A DNA stretch of 64,000 nucleotides from Campylorhamphus procurvoides (lineage: Eukaryota; Chordata; Aves; Passeriformes; Dendrocolaptidae). Where the stretch lies: contig WBMV01004989.1 in assembly GCA_013396655.1 (NCBI GenBank), positions 667,317 to 731,316 on the forward strand. Reading direction: 5' to 3'. Each line of letters opens with the position of its first letter. Position 1 is the stretch's first letter. This document shows positions 1 through 15,000 of the stretch, in pieces. Under the pieces are notes generated by a model that had not been told where the DNA came from, made no database searches, and saw nothing but the letters and a program-made list of their open reading frames with translations. Made by a program: the position numbers and the translations under genes.

Positions 1-3000
1 AACCCTAATCTATATACAAGTTCAATACAGTATGAGAAATCAGGGAAAAAAATAGCAAGAAAATAGCTTTTAACTACCAAACCCATTCTTTTTAATTCTA
101 ATTTGATATATCGACATTATTTCTTACATTATAGAAAAAAGAAAACACATTAATTCATACCCAATATATCCTTTGCAGGGAAGGGAAGCAAAGCTGAAAA
201 TCCTTGGGCTACAAACTCAGTCTCAAGCGAAAAAAAAAACAACCCTGCCACTGTCTTGCTTGAGTGGCCCTTGAGAAATCTATGAATAAACATTTTTTTT
301 CTTACTGTACACAATAATTCCTTCCTTCCCTATCCCAATTTGTATTACATACTTTTGACTTAAGGAAATAACAACTGTACCAGGAAAAGAAACACATTTC
401 AAAGGACATCTAGATAGCAACCTCTTGATGGTTGAAATCCTTCAGAAAAAGTGTAACTTGCAAGTGTAACTAGTACCATACCATAAGGCAAGCTTTCTCA
501 AGCTGAGATATTTGGGAACTTGGTATAAATTTTTAGAGGCTAGTATTCCAACTGTAGTGAAAAATTATTTTTGCCAGGATACCATAGCATATTTAGGTAT
601 TCTAACCTATTGATGAAACATTCTTATTTGTAAACATGTAATGCAATAGTTTTACATGCCAGATATGTGCTTTCTCCATAAATTAATTGTTAAACAAAAT
701 GTAAGTATATGTAATAGAATGAAAGAAAGGAGTGTAAGGGAAACACAGAAAAAAGTTGTAACAATAGTTATTGTAAAATAGTTACATAGAAAACATATGC
801 TGTCAGTAATTAACAGGTAGAAAATAGGTCAAGATTAGGAAAACAAGACAACCAGCACAGCAGGATAATTTTGGATGGCAGCTAATTCACCAGGGAGTTC
901 TTCAGGAAGTAACAAAGATATCTGTATAGAAGACACAATTAAAACACACTTTTAAGGCTCAGGTAAAGATTTATTTAGTGTATGTGTACATTCAGTGTAA
1001 GAAATAAATAAGCATTGCAGAGCTAGCATTAAAAATCTCTGTTATCAAAAATTTCCTTCTTCCTTTTCTATCTTAGGTCAGCCTACCATTTCTAAAACCT
1101 TCTTAAAGCATTAGGAGGTTTCTATTTCCTTTTTTTTACTCTATTTTTATTTTCTTCCTTATTTTTGCCAGCTGCTTCATTCATACTGCCTATACACTAA
1201 GGGCTCCCCCTGTGCACAAATTCTCACAATGCAGTTGGGCAGAGCAAGAGTGTATGCAGGAGCTGAAAGAGATTTTTTTTCAGTCTGTCCAATGTTGGGT
1301 TTTAATGTTTGTTATCTAAGTTGTTTTGCCAGTGCAAAACCATCAAAGTACAACCAAAACTGTAATCATCCCGGCTAGCACAGGTCATGAGACCAAGTTT
1401 GATGTAAGCTTAAGTACCACAGTCAGAGCTAAACAGCAAAGCTCAACAACATTTTCCAATGCAAAAATTATTTACTGCATTTTGTTCCCATATGACCTTT
1501 TCCAGAGTCAGTACTAGACAAGTTCCAGGTCATGCTGTATAGAAATTTAAGATGTTAGTACCCTGCCAGTCTGTTCTTCCCCAAAAACAAAATCAGCAAA
1601 AGGGGAAAACTGACTGAATAAGTTTGGCTGCTTAGCATTAACCCACTGCCACTGGTGAGGTAAGCCCTTAGACTTCTTGCTGATGCAACTGAGGTGCAGA
1701 CACACGTTCCCACTTTGTAGTGGAGGCAGTAATCTCCCAGACGGAGAAGTCAGCTACAAATTCAAAATTCATGCCCCTAAAATCGGTACAGGTCTTCTTT
1801 CATGGCTATAACAGAAATCCTCAAGTTAACAAAATGGTCTTGAAAAGAAATTTTCAGACTGCATATCATCTTCGTAAAAAGCATATCCATTGACTTTCAT
1901 TATTGTATCATCACTTTGAAGTCAGTTGGATGATTCTCACAAAAGGTCAAATGGGCAGTGACTTGCCAGGGTTTACTTTAGGTGTTTGAGACTACAAAAT
2001 AGATTTACCAATACCTGCTTTCCAAAATGTCACTTTGTTCTTTGGATTGAACAGGATATAATAGTGATAATGAATGGAAAAAGAGAGGTTATTTCTATCC
2101 CAGGATTTATCTTTGCTCAATTCAACCTTGTTTTGCTCTTCAGACCAAGTGATAACTTGACGAGAAATGACCAGAGCTTTTTTGGAGCACAGTAATGCCA
2201 TCTCAAACAATCCTCTATCAGACACTGGCATGCTCCCTCTCCTGTATTCTCTCCTGAATTCAGCAGGAGGCTTGCAATATGACAACTGATCTACTAGACA
2301 TCCTACTGAACAAGCCAGAGCTTTATATTGGATAAGCCACTTTAAAGGTAGCTGTGAGAAGCCTGCCAGCCACGATCTGCATGCAGATGAAAGTGAATAA
2401 TGCAACATGCAGCATGCAGCAATATTCTGCCAGTACTGATTCCATCTGCACAACAAATACTCATCACGTTCGCATAGATGGCAACTGAATCAATTACAAT
2501 CTTTCAAGAAGAGTGAAAACAAAGACCTACATTTTCAAAGCAAAAGTCACCAAAACAGTTAAAAAAGACAAAAGTCAGGCAAAAATACAAACAGAAAAGA
2601 CCTCTCGATTGCTCTTCTCATTGTAAACTGTACAGAGAGAGTTTTTTCTCCTGTTTGAAGGGTCAGAAAAAAAGTCTAAAGTAAAAACCATCTTTAAGTT
2701 TTCATCTTTCAAAGGATCTACTCTTGGAAAGAAAAGAACTGACAATATTTCAACACAGAGGGATCAAACTAACAGTGCAACTCACTATCAGAAAGTAAAA
2801 TACATTTGAAGCATGTTATTTTCAAACTTTCTTGCCCTAAAGAATAATGAGATTTCTAGTGAAGCTAGGGAAAGCAAAATACACAATAATAAACCCACAG
2901 AAATGTCAGGTGACTCCTTTCTGCTGGGGAAAAATCATGCACTAGCCCACATTTACTGCTCTTCCCTTATTTCTGAAAGAAAGTTCAACATACAGCAGCA

Positions 3001-6000
3001 GTACAGGCTCTACCATTTAAATACATGCAATAATTGAGACACAGAATAGACATACAAAATATGTATTTAATCTCCATTCTCAGGGACGAAAACATAGGTA
3101 CAGAATGCATAAACATCTAAGACCTGCCAAATTAAAACAATGAGATACATCTTGAGTCTCCTAATCTTTTCATTACGTAGTATATTAAGTGGTGCTGCAA
3201 ACTGCTTATTCCAAAGGAAAAAAACCCTGTGTTGTATCTCCAAGCTTTCATTCCCACTTACCTACACAGATTAAAACAAGCTAGCAGACATATATGCCAA
3301 AACATAATTAAATAATTAACTCAGTTCACACCTTCCCTGCTCTCAAAGCAGTTTCTGCAGCAGCTGATAGCACCCCCTTTGGCTCATGGAATGAATTAAG
3401 GGAGGGAACCAAGATCACATCCAGGTTGGTGGTTATTTGAAGACCTTGTGACCCACCATGGACGTGTCCATCTCAGACCGAAAGAAAATGTATTTTAGTC
3501 CTGTTTAAATACTGTTGGTAATTTTATTCAGTGTGGAACTGGAGTAGTTGCTGCTTGAATGTACTATTTATAGGTTGTAAATCAACATTATGGAATGCTA
3601 GTCTAAGTAAAAGACACCAAAATATAGAAATAATGTTCAGTTATTTTCACCCTAATTATGCATAGAGTTTATCAATGAAACGGGGAAGGTATGAATGTCC
3701 TTTTCACAGTTTAACACAAGGCTGCACAAAGTCAAATTTTAACACTACGTTTAGTTCTTGATGAAATGTTGCATTGCTGTGAGAAAAAAAAAAAAGTTAG
3801 ACAAGTTTGAACTCTCTTCCACTGTACACCTCCTACTTTTGCAAAGAAAATTTCAAGATGTTCAGATATGTCAAAAAAATTTTACCAAAAATTCAAATAG
3901 TTGTTTTCTCAGTATCAGTGTCTGGAGTCCATCAGACAGGTCATAGCTGTGAATTATATTCTTACAACATGAAAAACAAAAAGTAAGTCACAAAGAAGAC
4001 TAGAGTAAATATGCATTTTGAAAAATGCCTTTCATTATGCTGTTTTCCTCTGATCTTCATTGTATTTGCCTACACCTTAACAAAAGCCACAGAAATATGT
4101 GAAGGAATATGAATACATGATGAGGAAGTGGTAGAAGATGAGTGAATTTTGCTGTTCTCAGCTGCAAAGAACAGCAGTCTTTCCTCCCTATTCAGTGGCT
4201 CTCTGGAATGGAAAAATCTGTCTCTAATTTTCCATTTACCTTCAGTGGTAGATTAGAAAACATTCCCAACTGGAATTGTAAATCTTTGAATGCACTTCTT
4301 AAGAAAGCGAAGACTCTTGCTTTCTTTCAAAAATTAGTTACCCAAGATTATAGCAAAGAAAATTGATTTTGTCATATTCTAGTATGTGCTTAACCTAAGC
4401 TATTTACACATTGTGTAACAGGAATTAGCAAATTTCAAAACAATGATCAGCATGAGTTCCTAAATGACTCAAATGCTCAGCTTCATGAAATGATTTTGTC
4501 GGCTATAGCTTGCTAGCACTACCAAAAGTCTGCTTCTTTTCTCAAAGGCATCACTCACTCGCACACATTTTCCTTCCAGCCGAAAATTACAAGATTTGCA
4601 TGTACATAAGGAAAGGTCAATGTGCAATTTCCTTTTACTATAATTTGAAACCCTGTAAATATAATTTCTCATCCTACTCTAGGGAACATAACTATGGCAA
4701 AATCCAAAGAAAAGGTAGAGCTGAAAGAAAAACCTCCCCATTAATTTCTGCAAAGAATTTTAATGTTTTCTCCTCAAGAGACAATAACTATCACCAGGCC
4801 AGTTTGAAATATTTGGTTTTTTTTAATGAAAGAAAAAAACTGTACAAATAAATGCCCTGAGAGTATTTTGGGTCTAAATGGTTATTTGACAATCTTCCCA
4901 AACCTACATAGTCAACTTTAGAATCATACCTTCATACAATAAATTTTCTTTGCTTGTTTACTAAAGCGTGAGACCTAAACACTATGTTTCAAAAACACTT
5001 TACAAACAATTTACAGAAATTCTTTATTTTAAATTATTTCCAAATAATTACTCTAAAGTCAGCTAGTTATTCTAGGTTACGATGCTGTAACTCACTATCC
5101 TTAGTGAGAATATCACTTCACTAACTACAACAATCAGAATTCTTCTGGGCAAGAGGAGACTGGTGACATCACATATTCAGAAGGTTAAAAGAGAGAGAAT
5201 GTATAATCCAGTAAATATGGCCAAGTATCAAACTGGAGGACAGGCTGTCCTGTTTGTATTTCTTGTACTTCTTAAAGGAATAAGGATGGTCATGTAACTA
5301 AGTCAGATAATTGTGGATATATATATGTTGGGCATCTTGTGTGCTCTGAACACATAGGAAAGCCTTAGAAAATGCTGATGCAGCTCATCCTGTTTGAGAC
5401 GTGTATACACTGCTGTCTGCTAGTTTGACATCCAAAGGCTCTGAATGTCTTTTCTCAGAAATCATGTTTATTAGAATACCTTGTCCAACACTCATGCTGT
5501 GGGGCACTGAAGTAGTATCCATTTACTAGGGTTGCAGTATTGGTTATGGAAAAATCATCATCTTGCATTTTTCCCTGATGTAGACTACATACAAAGCAGA
5601 AAAATGTGATATGTGTCCAGTTGGTGGAAAGGAAGAGCTCTATGGTATTCCTTCCTGTCTGGGTCTCTTCAGCAGTTAAAGGTGCGCTGCAACTCACTGC
5701 AACTCTGTCCCTGCCTATTTGTGAGTTTCCCTCTAAAGGAATCAGGAAAATGGAAAGGATTGCTATAGGGTTAGGTCTCAATACAAAGAAGTGCACCAAG
5801 AAACTAAAACTGAGAACATGTCACAGAATAGACTTCTTTGATATCGTAATTATAAATACCAGATCAGCACATGGTCAGCTTACCTGCTTTAGGATCCTCT
5901 AAATCAACACCTATTTTGCACAAATTCCTGAAGTAGAAATGATGTTCATTACATGTATCTTTTCACTTTGTAATGGTGCTAGTGGTACCTGCAGTAATGA

Positions 6001-9000
6001 AATTGTTAGTCATACCTGCTCACATTTGCGTAAAACAGGAGATGAAGTGGGCTTCTGGCAAGTAGACAGCAAGTAAGCTAGGCAATAATCTTTTGCCTGT
6101 TAATTTGTGAGACCTTTCAGGTACAACAAGTTTTTCTGCAGTGGCTTTGCATCATTAATGCTTGCACACAGTACGCAAGAAAACCAAAAAGACTTTTAGC
6201 TGTTTTATACAGAACTGTTCAGTCCAGAAACCTCTATCTGTGGAGGAAGACTGAAGTGTTAATGACACATATTATCTTTATTTGTACTTTTACTCACACT
6301 TCCTCTAACTATTGTGATTTACTTTCTTTGTTGCATCTCCTGTCAGGAATACTAGTTCTGATTACCTGAGGGTTCTCCTTGCTCAGTAATTTCTATAGTA
6401 GTTTGAGCTATTTTGGTAGAGCCTTTAGACCTTGTGTACAATATTCAATCTTTCAAATAGAATCCAAACTTTGCAAAAATATGCTTCAGAGCTGTAGTTT
6501 AGGAGAACATAAAACTACCACAAGCCCATATGTGAAAACTGAGAGCCAAGCCAACAGTAATGACAAAGAGCTTCACAGTAATATGAAGCCAATATTTTTC
6601 TTGATGCAATCACATATAGACTCTGGATCCTAGAATTATGTTCTATTTCCATTATTCCTGCTCTACATCTTTGTATGGGACAGTTAGTCAATGGTCTATA
6701 AAACATTAAAATGATGGATAGTCAAACATTTGGGAAATGGATGGCATGTCATGCTACACAATAAAGATGACCGATCTTTCTGTAAGGTTTCAGGAGTTCT
6801 TACGTCCTTTTGGACCTAATTTGGACTCTATAATTGGTGTAGGTATGTTATTAAAATTCTGAACTTCTGATTCCTTTTTGCATTCCTTTCTGTTTCAGAT
6901 CAATGTGGGACAGGAACCCTACCTACAATATCGAAGATGCATTTTGCCCCCAACCTACCCCAACCAATCAGTCCAACATCATATTCTGTTGTGTTCTCTT
7001 TCTTTTCTAAAAACCCCTGAGAGTCTGTGTGCTTTTTGGGGTGCTGTGGATGAGCTCTGAACTGACCTTTTTGCAGGAAGTATTTTCTCCTGTTGTATTC
7101 CAGGGTGACAGAGCCCGTTTCACCGTGCCCTAAAAGTGCATCATACAGAGAACTGCAAAAGAGGAAAGTGGGGAAGGGCAATGTATACCTTAAGATGGGC
7201 AGATGTTTCATCTTCAAGAAGAATCAGTGATTCAAAATCCTTTCCTGAAGGGAGGAACCATACCTTTTTGCTCCTGGATACAGGATAAACAGTGGTGGTC
7301 TACAAGCCATGCCTCACTCAGAGGTCACTCTCCCCTTCAAAGAGTTCCTCTGCAATGCTATATGTCTGACCATGGTCACAATCTCTCCTCACCCAATTTA
7401 GTAAAAAAATAGACCCACTCTGCTGTTTACTTATGGGATTCTGTGGTGTTCCATGATACAGACAGATTTAGAAATGCAGGATAAAATACTCAAAGCTTCC
7501 TTTTCATGTTTTCTTCCTTTGCAACATGTTTGCTTTAGTAGCAGGCGGAGTACAGAAGGATGGCAGATCAGATACCAGAGCCAGGTGATACCCTGGCTGA
7601 TGAGGGATTTTGCGTTGTCGTTGCAGGCACCAGTGAACAACCGAATGCCTGACATTTCAGAAAGAAGCCTGACTCCTATTTCCTTTCCTTGCATTTGAAG
7701 CAACTTCACGGTATTTGACAGGTCTTAAAACTGTGCATATCTGCTGCCATGTAAGAGGCTTGCCTCTAATTTAGAAAGGTACAGTGGATAAATATTACCT
7801 CAGTAGGGTTTACTAAAAGTCTTTCTAAAATCAATAACTATGCAGTGTAGTTAGAACTAGATGCATGCAGAGCAATTTTAGGCTTTTTGACATCTTCACA
7901 AAGCCAGTGTTGGATACCCATTTTCAGACTCTGAGAATGATTACATGATATCTTGGCAGGCCAAGATGACAGTATGCAGCTGGTAAGCTGTTTCTAGCTG
8001 TCATAATAGGTAGTGTTTGAAAAGGAAAAAACAAAGGCTTGCTTTAATGAGGCCTACAGCAGCAGCAAACTGAAGTTATAAACATATTTGCTGCTATTTT
8101 GAAATTTTCAGTGAAATTTTTTCTTACTTCACATTCTTTATTTAAACACATTTTGTTGTCTTCCTTTACAACTTCAGCCACTGCTGTGTGCTGTCTTCTA
8201 TAAAACTTGCTGGGAGAGATTTAAGGGTTATTTTTTGTTTGTTTGTTTTGGGGGTGTTCTTTTTTATCTTTATCCCATGTCTCCTTTGAATTTTTACTCG
8301 AAGAAAGAAACTGTTTCCTCTAAATACAACCATTTGGTTGAGTGTAAAAGTGTTAATTGGGGCATTTATTTACTCTGCTGAATTAAATTCCACAGTGATT
8401 CTACAGAGAGCTTCAGCAAATCCAGTATTTTTTCTTCTGAATGCCTATGCAGGTGGCGTCAGTACTGGATATTCTGTTTACAAATCATTAATGAAGTGAT
8501 TGTGGCTTTTTTCATTTGCTCACACTTTTGAACTGCTCAGAGCGACACATTCCTAAATAGGGAACACAAGAGTAGAGAGAAGCACACAATAGCCTTATTA
8601 TGGAGGCCACACAAACACTGGTAGTGCTGAGGGTTTATATTAACCCAATCAATTAAAGATGTACGGAAAGAGTTCAGCTAGTAGGGGACTGGGAAAAAAC
8701 GGTACACAGCAATGAGTTGCTAGGCATGCTAAGCTGGACTCTGAAATTTTCGCTTAGCACTATATCTGAGCTTTCTTCCTGCACAATAAAAGGTCCCTTT
8801 CAAAGCTGAGAGTCCTTAGCAGTGCAACCATTGGAAGTCACTGCATTCTCTGAATGAAATAAATGCCCTGCTTTAATTTCTATAAGGCTTGTGTAAATTT
8901 CCTTCAGTACTAAACCATTAGAATTCTGAAGGAAAAATGCATATATTAGGCTATACTGTATCCTTATTGTGCACTAAACATCAACTCATGCTACTGATAT

Positions 9001-10384
9001 GGAGTTTAAAAGCTTAAATAAAGTGTAGAGCTCCTGCTGAGCAAACAAGCTGAACTGGCCCAATGAAGTAACCTTTTTGTTAAGAATTTTCATTTGAATA
9101 AACAGCATGGTAAAACTGCTGAATGCAGATGGCTTAAGTGTTTGGTTTCTTCTAGAAGAAATGTCTTAGTAGTTTTACACATCCATGAACTAAATCATAT
9201 TTTATGAAGGACAAGTACCCCAATTTCTTACAGACTGTATGGTAAAAATGAAAGGAGTTAGTAGCCAACTGGTTCATTTTGAAGGCTGCATTAAGGGAAA
9301 GCAAATATTCAGATTTTATTCTGTAATTCTCCCATTTTATGTTTGTCTATAAAACACATACACAACACATACACATGCATACAGAAAGACATTAACTCTA
9401 AAAGCTATGTAAGTTATCCAAGGAGTAAGTAAGTAACTTAAAGCCCTGTGCTTAGGTTTTCCATTATATTTGTGTTCTGCACTTATTTGTGGTACTTTTT
9501 GAATTGTATGCAGCATCAAGAGCTATCAAAGACTCAGCACAGCACAGTCTGTTTTAATATAGATGCTTGGCTTCAACTTTCATTGCCCTCCCTATCATCT
9601 GATATGTAGATATTTTCCCTCTTGTCAGCAGAATGCTGGTTCTGTTTGCCTCCTTGATCTGTGAAAGTGAGCAGATGATGGGAAACTCTACTGATCATAC
9701 AAAAAGCTCATAGTGCCATCTCAAATAGAGTATAACAACTGAGAAATAGAAACATTAATTTGGGATATTACAAAATTGAGAGCTGACTGCACTCAGTTGT
9801 TCAATAGATACTTCTTTCTCTGTCTCTTTTATAGGAGGGGAATAAGCTATTAACCGTTGTGTGAAGCATCAGCCAGCTATTTCCATAGGCTTTCCCCCTC
9901 CTATATTGTAGAACTGCTTTGATTTTAATTATCACTGTTGGATATCTAATAGACAAATATGAAAGTCTGGGGAGGGGGAAACAATAAAAACACCTCAAAA
10001 ACTTATCTTTGAAAGTGTCTGCTGAATATAGGAAACATATTGAGAAACACTGGAAAAAATGGCAGTTGTCAAAAGTTGAGGAGAAGACAGGGAAGACAAG
10101 AAGACAGAAGACTGTCAAGAGTCAGTTAATCTGACTATATTTATATGAGAAAATGCTTTTTAGTCATCAACATCTGTAAAACCAGGCATCTGCATGTTGG
10201 AAAAGAAGAATGGGCACTATGCACCAAAACTCTTAAGGCAGACCTTTCCTCTAGCTGTTTTGCTGCCATTTGGTCACAAAAAGGTAAGGTAAATTTCTAT
10301 GTTGCAATAGCACTAGTCTTTTTTTTACTGTTATTTTTCTGCTGTTCTCATAGCACTTTAAAGAGGTCTGTAGGTATAGGTACT
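1..10384. other. AT-rich non-coding DNA, no gene recognised
   Basis: I see no recognisable exon, repeat family or RNA gene here. The open frames are short and scattered over both strands; the longest is a 154-codon minus frame at 1992-2456, whose composition is unremarkable and which matches nothing I know. Small landmarks are A/T homopolymer runs, a GTTTGTTTGTTT stretch near 8238, and an imperfect CA-rich stretch at 9356-9380. The base composition and lack of CpG fit bird intergenic or intronic DNA. Ancient repeats too decayed to spot by eye may be present. Confidence 0.6.
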
Positions 10385-10740
10385 TGTGGTTTAACCCCAG
10401 CCAGCAACCCTCTCGTTCACTCCTCCACTAGTGTGATCAGGAAGAGAATTGGAAGGGTAAAAGTGAGAAAACTCATGGGTTGAGATAAAGACAGTTTAAT
10501 AGGGAAAGCAAAAGCCACACACATGCAAAACAAAACGAATTAATTTGCTGCTTCCCATGGGCAGACAGGTATCTCTAGGAAAACAAAGCTTCATCACATG
10601 CCATGGTGACTTGGAAAGACAAATGCCATGACTCCAAATGCCCTCCCCTTCCTCCTTCTTCCCCTCATTTTATATACTGAACATGATGACATATGCTATG
10701 AAAGATTCCTTTGGTCAGTAGGGATCAGCTGGACATTTTC
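10385..10740 (-). mobile_element. truncated solo LTR, ERVL-like avian endogenous retrovirus
   Basis: Read on the minus strand, the segment ends in GGGGTTAAACCACA, the U5 end of a very common bird LTR family whose plus-strand complement here is TGTGGTTTAACCCCAGCC at 10385. Upstream of that end, in the expected order, are an ATTAAA-type polyadenylation signal (complement at about 10495), a GC-poor R region, and a TATATA box at about 10671-10676. The 5' half (U3) is missing or too diverged beyond about 10740, so the copy is old and truncated. No gag or pol sequence adjoins it. The ERVL assignment rests on remembered family resemblance, not a search. Confidence 0.65.
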
Positions 10741-11839
10741 CGTAATTTTACAATCTGCTTAAATATTGCAGGAAGAACTTTGGATTTGAATATTTTCCCC
10801 AACAAAATTAAAACTCAAACCAAGTTAACCATTGATTTCAAAAGCAGATTTTCTATTAATTAATTGCTAAGANCATTCGAAATGATAAGGTATCCTATAC
10901 AATGACAAAATTTTCTGGCAGGATGTTTTTTGTAGGACTGTCTTAGCTAGAAGTTTTGTTTTTTGAGAATCTTCAGAAGCAGGGTGTTTTTTTGCAGGGC
11001 TTTGCTGACACAGTTCATTATAACAGGATATTTTTTAACAGGGACTGGGTGTTGGATAATGGCAGAATATTACTTATTACCTTTTGTGTGAGTTATCTGT
11101 ATACAGCACATTAGACCAGGCTGGTCAAAGCACCATCCAATATGGCCTTATTTTCAGAAAAATATCCATACCAGAGAGGATGGACTTCTCTTAACACAAC
11201 CAACGCCACTCATACTTTATCAAAATGAGGACTGTGTCAGGGGATAAAAGACCTCCCTCAATTAAGAACATGTAAGAACATTTCAGAACAAAATATGTAG
11301 AGGCTGATGAATTAAAAGAAGTGTTTCTCTTTCAAATCTAGTGACATAAATGTTAGGGAATAAGCCACATTAAACTGTGTTGCGCATTATTATGATTAAA
11401 AAAACCCTATTACTCATGGTAGACCACTTTTCATAGCATATAAATTTAATCTAATGATACTTAGCTCACAAAGCTCTCTAAATCCACCATCTTCCATCAA
11501 CTTTATTTAAAAGTTGGCATGAACTTACAGGATTGCTCCTCATCACTCCATCCACTGCTCTTGCCATTCTGCTGTTGCCTGCAAAGTCTGCCAATTGCTT
11601 ATAGGCAACAGCCCCTCCATACTTCACATCCCTCAACAGTGTCCACAACACTTGTCTGACAAATGAATGCCACTAGAGCCAGAGCAGCAGGCTGGCCAAC
11701 ATGGTGATGTGGTCTTCAAACTGAAGGACTTGGGGTCTAAACTGACAACGCTAACACCAGTTCAAGCAACTGGGGAACATGCCAGACCAACCAGAGCAGC
11801 AACAAATGTTTCTTAGCTGTCTCACCAAGATAAGAACCA
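10741..11839. other. AT-rich spacer, no gene recognised
   Basis: No coding region or clear repeat was recognised. The first few hundred bases might be the decayed U3 end of the neighbouring LTR, but I cannot align them by eye. One ambiguous base (N) is at 10873. The last part, about 11560-11830, is less AT-rich and may belong to the older CR1 copy that becomes recognisable just downstream. Confidence 0.5.
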
Positions 11840-12040
11840 GAAAATCAACCAGAGCTCCTTGGCCCATCAGAAAGTTCTGATATCATAGGAATAACTGAAA
11901 CATGGTGAAACAACCCAGATGGCTTGGAGGATCATGATAGATGGTTACACGGTCTTTTATGAGGACAGACAGGGAAGGAGAAGAGAAGTTGCACTCTATA
12001 TAAAGGATAACCTTGAATGTATAAAAGTCAACTGTGGTTG
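11840..12040 (+). mobile_element. CR1 LINE fragment, endonuclease (APE) region
   Basis: A plus-strand frame at about 11885-12031 reads ITETW, then after a stop and a short gap MDGYTVFYEDRQGRRREVAL and YIKDNLECIKV. This is the N-terminal part of the apurinic-like endonuclease of CR1 ORF2, where the usual pattern is IIGITETWW, then DGY..FR.DRQGRRGGGVALYVK. In an intact element this domain nicks target DNA. Here a TGA follows ITETW and the copy is cut off on both sides, with no reverse transcriptase part nearby. It is a dead, moderately old fragment of the dominant bird LINE family. Confidence 0.8.
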
Positions 12041-15000
12041 ACTTCAGCTGATCTCACTGAGGTCACAATCAACATCACCTTAAATCTGAATCCATTCAAG
12101 ATAAGAAGCATAATGAAAACTTTAGTAACATACTGAGACATTTCAATTCAAAGAAGTCTGAGAAATGGTTTAACTAAGGTCAAAATTTCAGATACTAAGT
12201 CTAATTGGAGGGAAAAGAGCAGATATTCAGTATCAAAAACCTAGTGAGAAGGAAACAGAGCTTGATTTTGAGGCTCAAGATGGGCTTCTGGCATGTTCTG
12301 TGCTCTAAAAGATGCTTTGATTGGACTAAGCCATCCAGAAGGTCCTATGTGGCATCCCCTGGAGCTTTGAAATGCTAGATATCTCCTTTTATGTGAAAAT
12401 TATGATTCTGCTATAATCTTTTCCCATTATATATCTTTTTCCTACTCTTCTTCCTGACCTCTATTTTTTTTTTCCTTTCTGGTCTCTAAATATATTCCTG
12501 TCTTGTGGTACTACCATGACCAAAAGGACGCTGAAGTGGTCTGGCTAAGCAAACAGAGAAGGAAGCTTTCAGATGTCAGCATCTCAAAGAATGAAATACA
12601 AAATACCACTCAGGAGACAAAGGTCAACTTTTGGAAGATTTCCTATACTGGTATTTACAGCCAAAGAACTGTGTAACAGCAGAATTCTTAGGAAGGGCAA
12701 ATGTTTTCTTTCTCTGGTAAGCATTATTCACTGTTTGTTGCCAGTGTCTAAAGGGATATAAATTCCTTGTTGTGCAGTTTTGTACTCCTCAACACCTCAC
12801 ATTTCTAATTCTTTCCTCTTGCCCTTTCAAGCATGGCTGCTACCCCTTTCCACCAGGATCTTCACTGATAAGCAATGCTATAACATTTATCCAACAGGAA
12901 CTATATGTGAAGTAGAATAAATTTGAACAATTTCTTTAATAATAATAGATTTTACATAACCCTTTGATATAAAAGTGAAGTGTATTAGTGTGCTACAGAA
13001 CCTGGGAAAAGTCAAGTATTTTTACAATGTTATTATTACTGAAGAAAAAGAAAAAGTTTTAATCTTAAATATTACAAGATGAAGAAAATTAAAAAAAATG
13101 AAAATGCATTATCAGTTATTAATTAAGAAATATAAAATCATTCTGAAGTAATGGTTGACTTACAGACTTCCATGCCAACTTATTCTGGAATAAATCTTGG
13201 AAAGAGATACAAAAATAATTGATAATAAAAGTCACCTGACAAGTTGCCAGGACTGCTGTGAGTAGGGTCAGATATCAAAACAAAAAATGAAACACTACAC
13301 AAATCTGGCACTTTGACTGTAAAATCTACAAAAACCTCTCCAGAATAACTCCCTACTTCTTCTGATCCAGAAAGAGTTTTAAATGTGAGAAGGAATGAAG
13401 TATCTGATCTTTCCACAATCATTACCAGGAAGGCACTTTGCTGTATGATTTGTGTTGAGATCCAGCAAAGATTTATTACAAATCTTTAGAAAAGGCAAAA
13501 CTTTGAGTCTATCACAGATTGAAAACTCTGACTTGTTCTTGAGACTGTTGACAGTTTGAAGACATCCACATGACAAAAAAAGAGGATATCATTCTTTCAC
13601 CTCTGAATGAAATGAAGCACCTCCTTCAGTACTGATGTCAGTCTACCAGCAGGATAACAGAGAATCTGTCAACAAATTAAAGGCAGTTTGGTGATAAGCA
13701 TGAAAATGTGAGGAGACAAAGACCTATGCCTAATAAAAAAGTGTTTGTATTGTGGAAATTCAGGTTAAAATGGTAAGTTAGAACTGCATTGTTTAGATTG
13801 CAAATTGACAAATATATATTGAAATCACTGATTTATTGAAAAATCATTGCTTTGAGCTGTATTGAAATTGAAATAATTATTAAAATGTGTTGCAACACGA
13901 AAGCATGGATTTGCTTCCTATGCAGCAGAAAAATTATGTCTGGGAAAGATCAAAAATAGCTTTCCTCTCTCCAGTGGATTTCATGATGTGAGGCAAAGAA
14001 GGTCATTGAATTTTCCTTCAGGAGAAAGAGACCAAGAAAATGAACAAGCACAGATAGAAGCTCAGGAATGTGACAGGGACATGCAAAATGGTAATTTATC
14101 TGGATACATGATTTTTTCTTGAATCCTAATAAAAACTTGCATAAATAATGAAATTATATCAAAGGAGTCTAAGGGAGACTAAATCAATTAACTAAGTAAA
14201 AAAAAAGGGATCAAAACCTGAATTATTTTTAATAAGAAACTTTTCTTCTGATAGTTATGTTAATTCATGTGTTGCAGAGAAGAGAAAATTCAAGAGACCC
14301 TTGGAATAATTCATTCTATGAGAAAACAGAAAAAAAGATATGAAGCTGGATGAGAAACAGTTCATTAAGTATTAAAACCTAAGTCAGTCTCCCAGCCAAT
14401 ATGGCAGAAGCCCCATTACTTGTCATGTATGCAGCTCAGTTTCACCAAGATCTCAGGTCTGAGAAGAAAAGCTATCAGACTTTCTGATGGACCACTTTGC
14501 CAACACAGGGACTTACTTTAAAAATTACTTCATATATCTAGCCTTGAAATTTCTCAGCCAAAAATGAAGTGGCCTTTAATATACAACTTGCTCTGGCTGA
14601 CGCGTTGCCTGGTACAAAATCAAGGAGTTCACTTTCCACCACCTCTTTTCTGGTCCTGAAAATTCTGTCACTTGTTACCAAGCATCCCATAACTGTGTTT
14701 CTAACAAAGATTACACTGATATTTCTGTTCAGCTATATGTCCTGCAGGGCTGTTCTGCAGTCTTCTGATCAGTAAAAATGTAATAACATTTTCACATAGT
14801 CAATATTTAATTCTGTAAATGCAACTGGTAGTTGTAATCTAGGTTATTAACCACACAGTGATTTATGAGGGAGGGCAGACAGAGGAGGGTTGCAGAGCAC
14901 TAGGAAGGTCCTCTGGTGACAATAAAAAAGTTATAAATTTCATAGCTCTGCCTGAGAAATGTATTTATATCCTATATTAAGAATAGCTTTTTATAAATTT

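Noticed and set aside
1..10. AACCCTAA at the window start, like a telomere unit
   Set aside because: It is a single unit with no tandem repetition.
3450..3480. ACCATGGACGTGTCCATC, a good start context and small palindrome
   Set aside because: The frame closes after about 16 codons, and the palindrome arms are only six bases.
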